In this document: piece after piece, positions 38,319-51,179 of the stretch
How positions within the stretch are numbered: position 1 is the stretch's first letter
Layout of the letters: each line of letters begins with the position of its first letter
Assembly (NCBI RefSeq): GCF_017591425.1
Contig: NW_024465885.1
Location: forward strand, 44,945,001 to 45,009,000
Reading direction: 5' to 3'
From: Ochotona curzoniae
Taxonomy: Eukaryota; Chordata; Mammalia; Lagomorpha; Ochotonidae
Length of the DNA: 64,000 bases
Program-made: the position numbers and the translations under genes
Notes under the pieces: generated by a model
Databases searched by the model: none
What the model saw: only the letters and a program-made list of their open reading frames with translations
What the model was told of the DNA's origin: nothing

Positions 38319-39479
38319 TTCTTCCTTATGTTCCCACAAGCTTCCTAGAGCACTTTGTACTGTTGGTGGGACTTGCCAAGTCAGACAGTGAGGTCCCGAA
38401 GGCACGCCCAGCAGCCACCATCCCAGGAGCACAGGATAAGAGGAAGTGGCTCAGCAATGGGTTTTTCCTGAGAAGTAGGTTTCACAAGAAATGTTCAGTT
38501 CCACTGTAGATATGGAAAAATGACAGATTTTTCCCATTAAAAGGGGAAACAGGACAGGGATACATAGTTTAGTACATTACTATGGCTTACTTGGGGGGCG
38601 AGGGGGGGAAGTGGAGAAAACGATTACTCATGACTGCGTGACTTACTAAAAATGACTTTCTGGGCAGCAGGGACATACTTGCATAAATAAATATTGCCAC
38701 AAACCCTATTTTGGGGTTTCTATTTTCAACGGTCCATACAGTGAGTGTCCTGGGTGGTCATTTTCAGGGGGAGACAAAGGGCCACAGACCAAGTGCCTTT
38801 GAGGCTGCATCCTCCAGTGTCACAGTGCTACCACTGAAGAACTGGGGCAGGGCTGGGACTGCCATCACATGGAGGCCCCCAGTACCAGAGTCTGGACAGG
38901 GACACTCATGCGCCCCACTGAGGACACTGCATTGCTATGTCCTATTTGGCAGCCAGGTCCTCCCTGAGGCCAGCTGGTCTTTCCATAGCAGCGGCTCCTC
39001 TCCCAGCCACTCCCTTGCTTGCACCTGCTCCCTGCTGTCAATGGGGGAGGATCCTGTGCTGGAGTCCTCACTCCCAGAGTGGTGGTCCAGTTTCAGATGT
39101 GTCCCCAGGAGATCAGGTGCTTAACCCTCTGGGTGACGGAGGGAGCACTGTTGAGTATAGATGGTTCCGCACACAGGTAGGGTCCCAGGATGTCACTGGC
39201 AACTTTGTAAAACGAGGAAGAGGGTCCTGAGCTGGTGTACCTGCTGCCTGTCACCATGGGATGCCCCACACAGATTCGAAGCAGCCAGGAAGCTCTCACT
39301 AGATGTGGGTATCATGCTGCTGGGCTTCCCAGCCTCCCGAGCAGTGACCCACACCAGCCTGGCTTCTGTGTAAAGCACTCAGGCCCAGGACTGGTTCCAG
39401 GCCCTAGTCAAAGCAACAGGAGGCAGACTAAGACAGATAATGGTTGGAGACGGCTGGGGAGGCCTTGAGGGCAAGGTTC

Positions 39480-39720
39480 TCCTGATGGTGTCAGGAGAAG
39501 TGTCCTTATATAACAATTTGCTCTGTTTCTCTCTTTGTCATATGAGCAGACACTAAGAAACCCACACTTGCATGCCCGCAAGAGTCCTCACCCGGAACTA
39601 ACCATGCTGGTACCCTGATCTCAGACTTCCTGACTGCCAGAACAGCCAGAAATGTTTGCTACTTAAGCCACTAAGTCCTAGGCACATTGTTATGTATGCC
39701 AAAGCTGACCCAACACATCC
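39480..39720 (+). repeat. Old interspersed repeat (family unassigned)
   Basis: The order 'agtgtccttatataac', 'gcaagagtcctcacccggaactaaccatgctggtaccctgatctcagacttcc', 'tacttaagccactaagtcctaggcacattgttatg' follows a common ancient mammalian repeat containing 'ttgtttaagccacccagtctatggtattttgttat'. Confidence 0.5.
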
Positions 39721-39995
39721 ACTGTCAGTCAGCTCTGGTGCAAGGACTTTGTACCACACCTACAATCTCAGGCTAAATTCTTAACAATCATACTCTATCA
39801 GTGTTGGAAAGCACTGCGTTAAGAATTCCAGTGTGTCTTTATGACAGTGTACTTCTTGTTTTCACAGCTGCTGATGAAATGTCTTTTTATCTGGTCAGAT
39901 ATGTGCCGATGATTCAGAACTCTGCAACCGACTTACATCGGCAATTACATCAGCTCTCCTGATAAGATGACATTGTTTGACTTCTGCAAGAACTC

Positions 39996-40340
39996 TTTTT
40001 AAAAAGGACAGATTTACTTATTTATTGGAAAAGCAGAATGACGGAGAGAGAGGATGAGAGAGAAGGAAGAAAGAGAACAAGATCTTCCATTCACTGGTCC
40101 ACTCTCCCCAAAGGAACACAACGGCCAATGCTGGGCCAGGCCAAAGCCAAGAGTCTGGAACTCCACCCAGGTCTGCCGGGGTTCAAGGCCTTGGGCCATT
40201 TTCTGCTGCTTTCCCAGGTGCATTAGCAGGGAGCAGGATGGCAAGCAGAGCAGCTGGGACTTAAACTGATGTTACAATATGGGACAGTAATCGTGTTTCT
40301 AGCACTGGCATAACCCAGTCTGCCACAATGTCAGTCCCTG
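39996..40340 (-). repeat. CSINE, antisense
   Basis: Reversed tail 'cagatttacttatttattggaaaag', then 'gatcttccattcactggtccactctcccc', to a head ending 'acccagtctgccacaatgtcagtccc'. Confidence 0.9.
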
Positions 40341-42149
40341 CAAAATAATGTCTTAAACCAAGAAAGCTGGAGAAAGTGGAGCTCTCAAAGGGGTAAAACC
40401 CATAAGTAATGCTAAGGAAGTAGATGAGAAGAACTTGAATTCTCTGAAATACTGAAAATTTTGAAATGCATGCATAGCATTTTTTATCGTAGCTAATACT
40501 GTAGAACTTTGAACATCTTTTTCTCCATGCTGTGATCAGATTAACACATAGCTAAATTTCATGAGAATATTGTTTTCACTGAAAAAAATAACCGCTTGAT
40601 AATTTTAAAAGCTGTTATTCCCACCTACACATGTATCAGTACACCTACTAAGGTTTGATACCAATTATGCAGCAGAAGAACTTTAATTTCTATCTTAGTG
40701 CCATATAAATAGAATCTACTCCCTTCCAGGTCCACATGGTAAACTCAAGCAAAGAACAGCACCATGTAGAACATGCAGATATTCCAGGCTTATTGTGGCA
40801 CACCTGCTTCATATTCACATTGATTTGACAGTTTTGTTGAACTGCTTGGCCGGTACACTAAGTTGGGGTCAGATGGTCAGAGGATTGAGGGCAGGGTTTG
40901 GTCCGACAGATACTGAGGTGTGACCAAATAATCATGTCTCAAGTCCTCCTTGGTGCCCCCCACCACTCGTGCCCTGAACTGCCTCTGGCTGGTAGGATGA
41001 GGGAACCTGTGTCTTTGGCCCATGACTAAGGCACTGTGTCCATGCATGCTTTGCCTGGGTGTAGCAAGTCCTGCCTCACACTCCTGGCGGCCCTCGAAGG
41101 CACTGGGTGAAAGGAGGAGAGAGTCTGACAGCAGTAGCCACAGCTGCGTGAAATTTGCTATGCAGGCACTTTCCAGGACGCGACCTGTGGCTTTATGTAA
41201 TAAATACTTTCACTTCTTGTACAGCAATGTTCATTTTCCAACCTGATGGTGGTTTAGGTGATGTTCCCATCTGCTTTGAGGTCTGAGAATGTGTTCACTG
41301 GATGATTCACTTGCAGTTGTTTCAAGTCAGTTTGTGGAATGAGTGTCTAAGGACCAAAAACAGCCAGGGAAGTGTATGATCCAGATCCAACAGGGCTGCG
41401 TAGCACCTGCACTGTGGCAGTCATGAAAAGAGACAAGCTTTAACTCTCCTGGCAGCCTACAGCAGCTGTTTTCAGGGACACGCCAAGGTGGACACCAAGG
41501 ATGGGGGCTGGGGAGAGGTCAGCAGCCCCCAAGGCTGGTAGGAAGCAGTTTGGCCAAGGTAGTTAACCTATGTATCCATTGGATACCCACCCAAGACCAG
41601 GTACTGACTATGCCAACTGCTGGTTGGGACAGGGAATAGCCTTAAGGAGCTCCCAGGCCCACAGAGCTGAGAATTCCAGCTCATCCCAGAGCTACACAAC
41701 ACAGATCCAAATGAGGATTTGAGGACACCTGCCGCACTGTCTCCCAGATGTTCCTCTGGTGGGCGCAGTGACAAGGCAGCACATCAATTGTGAGGTGCAG
41801 CCAGGAGAAGGGGAGAGCCTCCGACCTGGCTCCCAAGGGGTAAAGGTCTGTGTTATTCTCTATGGAACATTCTGGATGATGTCTAAAGACGTTGTGTCCC
41901 AGTGAGAAATCCTCTCTGACAGCCTCAAATAAAATTTAGAAGATTCTCTCAGGGTATTTTAACGTGGGCTTCTGGAGTAAAATTCCAGTTCTGTCATCTT
42001 CCCATGAAGATGAAGACAGATCATTCAGGAAAAGAAATGGGAGAACCACAAAGTAATGAGTCTGAGAAACCATTTTGCAATTTCAAAGTGGTTTCTATGA
42101 ACTTGGTCGTGAGTCAAATTGCAACGTCCACTCCCACCCACCTCCACCA

Positions 42150-42345
42150 GTCTTATACTTCAGCCTGAACCCCCAGGACCCCAGAATGTCACTGTAATTG
42201 GGGACAGAGTCCTTGAAAGGTGATGAAGTTGGGATGAGGCCATTAGGGAGGTGCTGTTACAAGAAGTGGCAGAGGAGACATGGGACAGGGAAGACTACGT
42301 GAAGACAGGGCAAGATGGTGTCACCCAGGAGCTGCACAGCCATGG
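42150..42345 (+). repeat. Old interspersed repeat (family unassigned)
   Basis: 'gaatgtcactgtaattggggacagagtccttgaaaggtgatgaagttgggatgaggcc' followed by 'gctgttacaagaagtggcagagg' and 'acgtgaagacagggcaagatgg' matches the ancient pattern 'gtatttggagatagggtctttaaggaggtaattaagg'. Confidence 0.5.
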
Positions 42346-42829
42346 CTCAGGAGGGACCACCCTGCTGCCCCTGTGAGTCCAGACACTAACGCCACATGTG
42401 AACAGGTGATGGAGCGTGCCCACCTTCCCCTGGGATGAGGTTTCGACAGGAACATACGCTCCTGGCTGTGGATTACCTGCTGCTTTCTTAAGGAGAGGTC
42501 TGTGTGAAGATGATCAGACAGGAATGTACTGCCAGATGCAGCCCACCCCACAGGGACACACTGAGCTGCCTTCAGAGACAAAGGGACTGCCCAGGGCCTC
42601 ATTGCAGTATGACTCCGCCACTGTCCAGCGCGTGATTGTAATGTACTCACTCACGGATGCTGAACCACAGGGGCTCACCGACACTGCTGCAGACACACAG
42701 TCAGCTCTGACATGACCACTAACTTGTCGTTGTAGACTCCCATTCTTGGCAGTCATTGGGCACGGGCCTTCTCCCTCTCAACCCAAGAGTCATGGAAAAC
42801 AAAAAAAGGGCTTTTTATTAGTAGTAGTA

Positions 42830-43146
42830 TGAACTTTTATTGGAAAGGCAGGTCAGATTTATGGAGAGAAAGGGAGGACAGTGAGAAAGCTCTTCCATCT
42901 ACTGGTTCACTCCCCATATGGCCACAATGGCCAGAGCTGAGCCAATCCAAAGCCAGGAGGCAGGAGCTTCTCCAGGCCCACACATGGGTACAGGGTCCCA
43001 AAGCCTCAGGCTGTCCTCTACTGCTTTCCCAGTTCACAAGCAAGGAGCTGGATGGGAAATGGAGCAGCTGGGATACAAACCGGTGCCCATGCAGGATCTC
43101 AGCATTTGCAAGGTGAGGACTTAGTCATTAAGCCATCCCATCAAAC
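42830..43146 (-). repeat. CSINE, antisense
   Basis: 'gaacttttattggaaaggcaggtcag', 'gctcttccatctactggttcactccccatatggcc', 'gctgtcctctactgctttcccag', ending 'gaggacttagtcattaagccatcccatc'. Confidence 0.9.
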
Positions 43147-44049
43147 TCAACAGAAAGGTTTTTAAAGGCACCCAGTCTTCTAAGAAAACACAGAGGAGTG
43201 GATCCTTGCCAATGGTCACTAGTTCTGACTCTCATGTCCTATTGCTGGCTCCTTCACAAAGGGCATGTGTGAATGCCTCCTGGTTGCTCACTAGCCTGGG
43301 AAGGCACAGAGCTGCACCACTGCAAAAGATATCTATGGTTGCCTCTTCCTTGGAAAAAAAGGCATGGCAAAACCCTGAATAAGATGTACCAGGGTTTGAA
43401 AATAATGAAGTTGATTTGCTGTTTGACTTGCATGGTCATAAAGCAACTGAGTGAAGACTGAACCCATTCCCAGGGCAGACAGGAGGCAGGTGATGGCTTT
43501 GCCCCCTTGGCCTCACAATCTTTCCACCCTGCCTACAACCCCAGCTCTGGTCAACACTGCCTCGGGAAGCACGCTGCTGGCCTTGGTTGGGAAGCTGGGA
43601 CACCCCTGAGGCCTTTGCACCCAGATTCTCAAGCTGCTAAGGTACTCCCCTGTCCCACTCAGGGTACCCTCCTTCCTGTCTACAGTGTTGGGACTGGGTG
43701 AGAAACTGCTCAGAAGGCCAACTACCAAAGAGGAGCTTGTGGTTCCCGCAGGAAAAGGCAGAGACCTTGGAGAAACCTTTGCCATGACCAAGGGTCCAGG
43801 CAGTGGGGAGTGGAAGAAAAGATCAGATCTCGAGCAGGCGCTGGCAGGGGTTGGGCTAGACAGCCCTGCACTCAGAGAATGCATAGGGGGGTTCCAGGGA
43901 CAAAGTGGAAAGATACCACTGTGCTCCTATGCTGGGCCTCCTCTCCCCAGGGTGTCCCCAGGATGGAAGTGTTTGTGTGACAGGTGAAGGAAAGATAAAA
44001 GCAGTTTGAGGTTGTGGACCGAGAAGGATTGTATTAATACCAGGCTGTG

Positions 44050-44315
44050 TGAGTGGGTGTTGTGGTGCAGTGAGTTAACCGATTGCCTAAGACTTTGACA
44101 TCCTTAATGAATGCTGGTTCAAGTCCCAGCTGTTCTTCCCATCTAGCTCCCTGCTAACGCTCCTAGGAAAGCAGTGGAAGATGGTCCAAGTAGCTGGACC
44201 ACCTAACATGGGAGACCCAGATGGGAGCTTTAGGCTCCTGGCTTTGGCCTGGCCCAGCCTCTGCTGGTGTGGTCACTTGGGTAGTGAACCAGCAGGAGAG
44301 AAATCACTCTAAAAG
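44050..44315 (+). repeat. CSINE, sense
   Basis: Begins 'gagtgggtgttgtggtgcagtgagttaacc' and runs to 'ggtagtgaaccagcaggagag'. The A-rich tail is short or lost. Confidence 0.85.
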
Positions 44316-44394
44316 ACATGTAGTGACACAATGAGACCCTATAGAGCTGGGCTTCCTGCTAACTCCAGAAATGTAGCTCCTTCTCTGGGGTGGA

Positions 44395-44515
44395 GTATCA
44401 TTAGCTTGTCCCTAACAGGCTTCAGCATCACCTGGGAGCTTGACAGAAATGCACAGTCTTGTCCCCTAGTCCTAGCTCTGTTGAGGCAGAGGCCATGTTT
44501 TAACAAGGCTCCTCC
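44395..44515 (+). repeat. MER5A-like hAT remnant
   Basis: 'cttcagcatcacctgggagcttgacagaaatgcacag' and 'ggcagaggccatgttttaacaaggctcc' follow the order of MER5A, a nonautonomous hAT (Charlie-group) element shared by placental mammals. Confidence 0.6.
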
Positions 44516-44855
44516 CCACGGCAGAGGTCTCTGGGAGGGACAGCGAGAAGGAACAGAACTTTATCATTATCTGACTGCTAAGTGAGGATGCCCTGTGAAA
44601 GGGGACCTGGAGCAGTCTGGGTGAGCTTCTGGCTTAATAATTTTCCCATGGGAAGTACGCCAGGGCACCTTGAACAGCAAACTGGGTAAGCTAGCTCACA
44701 GTATTTCTTCAAGAGCAACTGTTGACCAGGTTGCCACGGGTACCAGGATCAACTGGAATTCCACTGGTGTTCAGTGGGAATGAACTACTCTCACACCCAG
44801 GCTCCACTCATGGTTGATTTGGTTATTCCCTTAGACTTGGTGGTCCAACAAAAAT

Positions 44856-44882
44856 CACACACACACACACACACATGCACAC
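44856..44882. repeat. (CA)n microsatellite
   Basis: A CA run of about ten units, interrupted once by ATG near its end. Confidence 0.9.
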
Positions 44883-45082
44883 ATCAAGCTGCCTCCGTGG
44901 AAAGGCTTACACACCTACCAATCATGAGACAGGGAAGAAGCAAACTTGACTGCATTTTAAAGACCGACTTTACCAATAAAGCCATAAACCTGTTTCCTTC
45001 CATGAGCTAATTTGAGCACTTGAATGGATTTTCAGTATTTTCTCCTAGAACTGAGGTTTCATGGACTTCTCATGACTCCAAC

Positions 45083-45690
45083 ATTTTTAAGTGTTTATTA
45101 GAAAGGCAGAGAATGGGGCAGGGAATGGGGGACTGGTGTGATGGTGCATCAGGCTAAACTTCCACCTTGCACTGCCAACATCCCATATGAGCACCAGTCC
45201 TAGTCTCAGCTACTCCACTTCTGATCCAGCTCTCTGTTTATAGACTGGGAAAGCTTGGGAGGATGGCCCAAGGGCTTGGGACCCTGAATCCGAGTGGGGA
45301 AACCCAGAAGCTCCTGGATCCCAGCTTTAGACCAGCGCAGTTTCAGCCATTGCAGCCATTTGGGAAGCAAACCAGTGGGTAGTCTCTCAGAAATTAAAAG
45401 AAAAGAAAAAAAAAGGCAGAAAACAGAGAGACAGATAAAAAGACAGAGAGACCTTCCATCCACTGGTTCACTCCCCAAATGCTAATAAACAGCCTAGGCT
45501 GGGCCAGGCTGAAGCCAGAAACCCATGGCTCCATCCAGGTCATAATGAGGATGGAGAGATTCAAGCACTCAGGCCACCTTTGCCACCTCTTAGAACGTGT
45601 TAGCAGGAAGGCTGCATTGGAAGCGTGGAGTTGCCAGGGTTTGCATCAGCACTGCCAATAAGGGACGTAGGTGTCCCAATGTCCCGAGGG
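45083..45690 (-). repeat. Older CSINE, antisense, split by a younger copy
   Basis: 45083-45125 is a reversed tail ('ttttaagtgtttattagaaaggcagag'). The body resumes at about 45412 ('ggcagaaaacagagagacag ... gaccttccatccactggttcactcccc') and ends near 'ataagggacgtaggtgtccc'. The repeated 'ggcagaaa/ggcagaga' at both edges may be the target duplication of the inserted sense copy. Confidence 0.75.
45126..45411 (+). repeat. Younger CSINE, sense, nested insertion
   Basis: Begins 'gggggactggtgtgatggtgcatcaggc' and ends 'ccagtgggtagtctctcagaaattaaaag' plus an A-rich tail. It lies inside an antisense copy. Confidence 0.8.
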
Positions 45691-46127
45691 GAAGTTTGAC
45701 CTGTCACACGACAATGCCCACTTCAACTCCCAACTTTTCATGAGTCTTTTCCTGCAAGTTCTTCCTGGTAAGCAGCTGGTGGGAGATGGGATGGAACCTG
45801 AGTCTCCCTTTCTGAAGTCCGGTGTGACACAGCATGATGCAGATCTTTCTGCAGCATCCATGCATGGCTTTATCAGCAGGCAGATCTGAGCATGAGAAAG
45901 TGTGGGGAACAAAGGAAGGGACGTCTACCAACTCTGCTGAGGCCGGGGGGCGGGGCGCGGGTAGGGAGCTTGTTGGGCCTGGCAAAGCAATGTCTGTGGC
46001 TTCGGAGGCCAGACCCAAAGTCAACAGGGTGAGGGACTTCCTCAGTGGTCATCAACAACTCCCCAGAGGGCTTTGGGGTCCCTCCTCCAGCAGTGCTTGT
46101 CCATTCTCTCTTAAGAATTATAACTGG

Positions 46128-46467
46128 GGGCCCAGTGCAGTAGCTTAGCGGCTAAAGTCCTTGCCTCACATGCACAAGAATCCCATGTGGGCGCCGGTTC
46201 TAATCCTGGCAATCCCACTTCCCATCCAGCTCCCTGCTTGTGGCCTGGGAAGCAGTCAAGGATAGCTCAAAGCCTTGGGATCCTGCAACCATGTGGGAGA
46301 CATGGAAGAAGCTCCTGGCTCCTGGCTTCAGATCCAGTGTAGCTCCAGCCGTTGCAGTCACTTGGGAAGTGAAGTAAGGGACAGAAGCTCTTCCTCTCTG
46401 TCTCTCCTCCTTTCTGTATATCTGACTTTGCAACAAAAATAAATAAATCTTAAACAAACAAACAAAA
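46128..46467 (+). repeat. CSINE, sense, full length, with target duplication
   Basis: Begins 'gggggcccagtgcagtagcttagcggctaaagtcc' and ends 'tatctgactttgcaacaaaaataaataaatctt'. The flanks 'agaattataactggg' (about 46112-46127) and 'agaattgtaactggg' (about 46470-46484) form a target-site duplication with one mismatch. Confidence 0.92.
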
Positions 46468-46483
46468 AAGAATTGTAACTGGG

Positions 46484-46812
46484 AGGCTGATGCGATGGTT
46501 CAATGGGCTAAGCCTCCACCTTCAAGCGCCAGCATCTCATATGGGTGCTGGTTCGTGTCTCGGTGGCGCCATTTCTAAGCCAGCTCCCTGACTGTGGCCT
46601 GGGGAAGCAGTGCAGGATGGGCCAAGTCCTTGGGCCCCTGCACCCACATGGAAGACCCAGAAGAAGCCTCTGGCTGTTTTGAAGCAGCTCAGCTCTAGTC
46701 ATTGCAGCCATTTGGGGAATAAAGCAGCAGACGGAAGAACTCTGTCTGTCTTTCCTTCTCTCTGTAAATCTGCCTTTCCAATAAAATAAATAAACCTTTG
46801 AAAAAAAAAGAA
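46484..46812 (+). repeat. CSINE, sense, full length
   Basis: Begins 'gaggctgatgcgatggttcaatgggctaagcc' and ends 'tctgcctttccaataaaataaataaacctttg' with a poly-A tail. It lies in tandem directly after the preceding copy; the flank after its tail ('agaattattgg') resembles the same target. Confidence 0.9.
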
Positions 46813-47785
46813 TTATTGGAAAAGAAGAAAGTCCCCAGGAGTGTGATGCCACATGAATTACAGTACATAAAATCATGGAAAGTCACACCACTTCCTGACA
46901 GCACACGGCTTGCTTGCCTGGCGACCGAGCGCTGCTTCTGACTAATTCCTTCCATGCTGTACTTTTCCAGGCTGACTCACAACCATCTCCTACTTTTCTC
47001 ATTTCCTGAAACAATTCTAAGAAGGTTATTCCACATAAAAAGGGGGAGTGATAGAGAAAACCCAGAGCCTAGGCACTACTTAAATAGTCCCAACTAAACT
47101 GATTTTGGCGGGGCGGGGTAGGCATTCCCAAGACAAACCAACGCATTTTTTTTTTTTTTGGATGGGGTGGTTAATGACGGACACACACCATTTTCCAGGG
47201 CATGAGCCTGCAGCCTGGAGCTGGGCTGCCAGTCAAAACTCAGTGCATTCAACAGAAGAGCCAGGGTTTTTGTGCAGTGAGATGAGGAAGCTGGCAAGCG
47301 AAACTCCACTCACACTCGGAGGGACACTGGGCTGCAGACATGGCTGTGAGCAGGTGCGTTCCCAGAGCTGAGCACCGGCTGTTTTCACACTGCTTCCTAG
47401 AGGAACAGGGAGTACTCAAAGTTACCGCCCTCTGTTTACTTTTTTTAAGTTACTTTGTGAGTTCTTTAGTTACAGGAAAAAAAAAAATCTCTTGGAAAGA
47501 ACTTTCAATGCAAACCTTAGCTGGAATTCAGGATTAGGAAGCAAAGAGCTAACTCCCTATATGGCTATTTCTCATTCCCCTTTCTTGAAATGTAGAGTTG
47601 TTTAGTTTTCTAGTTAACATCATGAAAAGTATGTTTCTGTGTAAAAAAAAAAAGTGAAAACATTTAAAATTATGCTATCACTTCCACCTAGGAATCATTA
47701 CTTTATCAGAATCACTCTAGCTACTTCAAATGAATTTTTTTTTTAATTTTAAAGAAATCTTTCTGTTAAATAGGGCTAAATAAGG

Positions 47786-47910
47786 GGGGGGGTTTCCAAA
47801 AAGTCTGTGGAAAATATGTATCATGAAAACAATTAAGACATGGATTTCACAAATACTCTGGCAACATCTTCTTGATTCCACTTGTAGAGAAACTTTGTGA
47901 AGAGCGCTGG
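47786..47910. mobile_element. MITE-like inverted-repeat DNA element
   Basis: The left end 'tttccaaaaagtctgtggaaaatatgtatcatgaaaac' matches the family seen at 2072 and 8447. The right end is degraded ('gattccacttgtagagaaactttgtgaag'). Confidence 0.45.
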
Positions 47911-49642
47911 CTGCGGAAGGCTAGCATGCAGGTGCTTAGCGTCAGCCTGGGGGCAGAGGTCAGCAACAGCGGCCATGCCACAGGTGAAAGGGCAGATGGA
48001 GAATTCTACAAGAATGAGGCTGCATCTACCACGGGATGGCTGGATCCGAACACCACGCCAGGAGACACAACCCGTCTTGCTGTGCGTCTCCCTGAACACC
48101 AGCGGTCACGTCCACGTGGGCATCTCTTGTAAGGCAGTTCCTCACCAACACAGAATCTGCTGCTGACCAAGCTCCCAGACCTGCAGGTTTACGCAAATCT
48201 GCCAGGAATAAACAGACATGCTAGAAGATGCTAACATGAGGCACAGCTGAAACTCCATCTTCAAATACCAATGACTAAGGCTGGAGACCTCAGGAATGAA
48301 GAGAAAGCATCAACCAGATGCAAGGCATACATCTTCCTCCAATTTGAATTCAAACACACTCATTATAAAAAGATGCTCTTGGTCCAATGAGGGGAGGGAA
48401 GGAACAGGATGCATTTTTGACGTGAAGAAATGCATGGCTATTTTAAAATTTTCATTTTCCTTTTATTTTAAAGACAAGGAGTGAGAGGAACAGTGTTAAT
48501 GGAAGATGCTGGTGCTCCAGACACAACAAGGGATCATGGGAGCTCAGCTGGATCAGGTGAGAAGGGTACTGCGGCTCTGCTGACGCCGACACTGGACACG
48601 CTGGGCACCACTACGCAAAGTCACGGGCCAAGGCCATGTCCACTGCGCCGGAGATGTCAGTGACACAGGGATGGCTCAGAAACACAGCTGCACAGCCCAG
48701 AATGGCTCGGGTTGGCAGAGGGTCAAAGGACAGGCCAGGAGTCTGTGCCAAGGCTGCACAATCAGTAGCCAGCTGTCACCTAATACTGTGTGACCCAGCC
48801 CGGGGTGAGGGGTGGGGAAGCATGAAAGCCAGCCTCATGGCAGGGTGTATGGGCCAAGAGTCTGAGATGATTTTTCAGGATGGGAACCGTGCAAACTTGA
48901 CCTTCAGACATGCCACACACTTGGAGGAACAGTGCGTGATGAGGTCGGGGGCAGGAGCTGCAACGACTGACGCCTCAGATCTAGCCACTAAGGCAAGTGC
49001 CCGCCTGCCCATGCCTTCTCTACCATAGTCCCAAACAGCTGCCCTGGGCAGGCACTGCTTCCTTTTGGAAGAACAAAGCCACGTGCTTTGTGCTTCATTC
49101 CCTCAGGATGTTTGGCTTCAAATTGGGATTTGAAGCAAAGTGACAATGACACTGTACCCAGCCCAACACAGATTCTTAAAATAGCGAAGTATGATCTGTC
49201 AGCCCCGTGACAAACCATGTTGGCAAGTGCAAGCAGCCCAAGGAGGTGTCTGTGGTCCCATGTGCTCCGGATGGTAACAGTGTCCTGCTTCTGCTGTGCC
49301 TACAGATGACATGACACCTGGCTTCCCTGGAGTAGAGCTCAGATGGGAGAGGACGCTCCCGGCTGTACCATGGAACCTCTGCAGGCCGGGAAGGGCCCCT
49401 CCTCTGGGCGGAAGCCCTGCATGTGAAGAGGCGTGCATGAGAAAACCGAGGGAGGGTGGGAGTGTCTGCCTGGAAAAGCAAGCCTCAGGCTCGGGCCCCA
49501 CGGCACCTCCTAGCCCACACCACCTCCACATGTGGCAGAGCACACTGAAAAAGACATGGGATGATGAAGGAGATGGAACTGTCACCAAAAGCATGTCTAA
49601 GAATCATTAAGAACAAAATTTTCACCTGAAAATTTAAAAACA

Positions 49643-49868
49643 AAAATGTATTTGAAATTCAAAGTGACAGAGGGCCAGAGCAAGATAAGGGTGAATTTCC
49701 ATCCACTGTTGGCATCCAAAAGGCTGCATTGGGGCCACGAAGCCAGGAGCCAGGAGCCCTGTCCAAGCTTCCCATGAGGGTGGAACAGCAGGGACTCAAA
49801 CCAATGCACCAATATGGGATGCTGGCATTGAAAGAGGCTGCTTGTCCTACTGCTCCCCAAGGCCGGTC
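49643..49868 (-). repeat. CSINE, antisense, internally deleted
   Basis: 'gaatttccatccactgttggcatcc', 'gaagccaggagccaggagcc' and 'ccaatatgggatgctggcattg' are antisense CSINE landmarks. The 'ctgctttcccagg' part is missing. Confidence 0.75.
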
Positions 49869-49888
49869 AGAAATTTTTACCTGTATTC

Positions 49889-49914
49889 AAAAAAAAAAAA
49901 ACAAAAAAAAAAAA
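49889..49914. repeat. Poly-A with one interruption
   Basis: Two A runs of about 12 separated by a single C. Confidence 0.9.
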
Positions 49915-49999
49915 CCAACCAGAGGTGGGATGTCTAGTTTAGACACAATTCCAAAGGGTCAGATACTCATTTCTAACAGCGGGAAGGACACTGCTCTGC

Positions 50000-50135
50000 A
50001 GGTCTGAAGTCCTAGTTTCAGGCCTGTGTTTTACAATAGAAGCTGCGCTGCACTGGGCAGAAATTATGTCTCCTTGGAGCTCAGTCTCAACTGTTGCAAA
50101 ATCAGTGACTAAGGCCCCTTCAGCTCTACTGCACT
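50000..50135 (+). repeat. Possible MIR remnant
   Basis: 'gaagtcctagtttcaggcctgtg' followed by 'gagctcagtctcaactgttgcaaaat' resembles a diverged MIR. Low certainty. Confidence 0.3.
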
Positions 50136-51179
50136 GAACCCAGAAAATACACAAGGATGTGACCGGGAGACACACGATCGTGTCCAATATGATTCAGCGT
50201 AGGTAACTGAACAATGTGTGGGAAAGCAAGGCAGAGCTATTAATACCCGTATGCTTCAATACCCATGCTAATAGAGCACTATAAAAATGTTTTACCTGAA
50301 CACTAAAAATACACTTCTCCAAGAAATAATACAAAAAAAAAAAAGCCAGAAATCAATGTCACTAGGAGCTGCATGAAATTCCCATTAGGCTCACTGGAAA
50401 TTATGAGAATGCAAAGAGGGAAGAATGTAGCCTATTCACTCCACGAATAGCTGGAACATTCCGAACAAAGCCAGGGTTAAGGGGGGAGGGGAACCACCTT
50501 GCCTGGTGAATGAAGCTGCATCTGATTGATAGCATGGATCCTGTGGATCCTGCTTCATCTGGCCCACGTGTCTTTCACAGGCAAGAAGGAAGATAAAGAA
50601 CTCGTGCAGGGTGCTGGGACAGGTGTGATAAGCCTAGCGCCTTCAGTGCCAGCCCCTGAAATACCCCCGGTGTTGCAGTGGATTAAGTCAGCCGAAATCC
50701 TCCTGAACCAGGTCCGTGACATTCTTTTGAGTGGAGCTCATATTTTCCAGCTCACTCTGCAGGCTCTGACTGACAGTGATTCCAAGTTACAGACCACCTA
50801 CGCTTCCCAGTTCTCAAGGTCGTTCCACATGTATTAACTCAACAGAAGGCATTCCAACAGCCACAGAAGGCCAGTAAACATTACTCAGAGAGCGCCTAGG
50901 TGAGCAGAGGAGGATTCGGGTAGCAAGCTGATGGAGTTCATCCACCTTTCCCCCCAGAACGATACCTTTTAACCATGACTGAGTACCTCCATCACAGACC
51001 CAGGATCTGTCTCAAGCATCAGCAGAGGTTCCAAGAGTCGCAAACCCTGAAGGTCTTGCTGATCATCGGGCCGTGCTAGCACCTCTGCCCGCCAGGAGAA
51101 TCTTCCCAGGGGATGCCTAGAAGTTTTTGTGCAAAATCTCAGGACAAAGCTCCACCTGTGGATCGCTTTCCCTAAGGAC

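Noticed and set aside
50451..50468. Heat-shock-element-like GAACATTCCGAAC
   Set aside because: The spacing between the second and third units is one base instead of two, so it is not a proper element.
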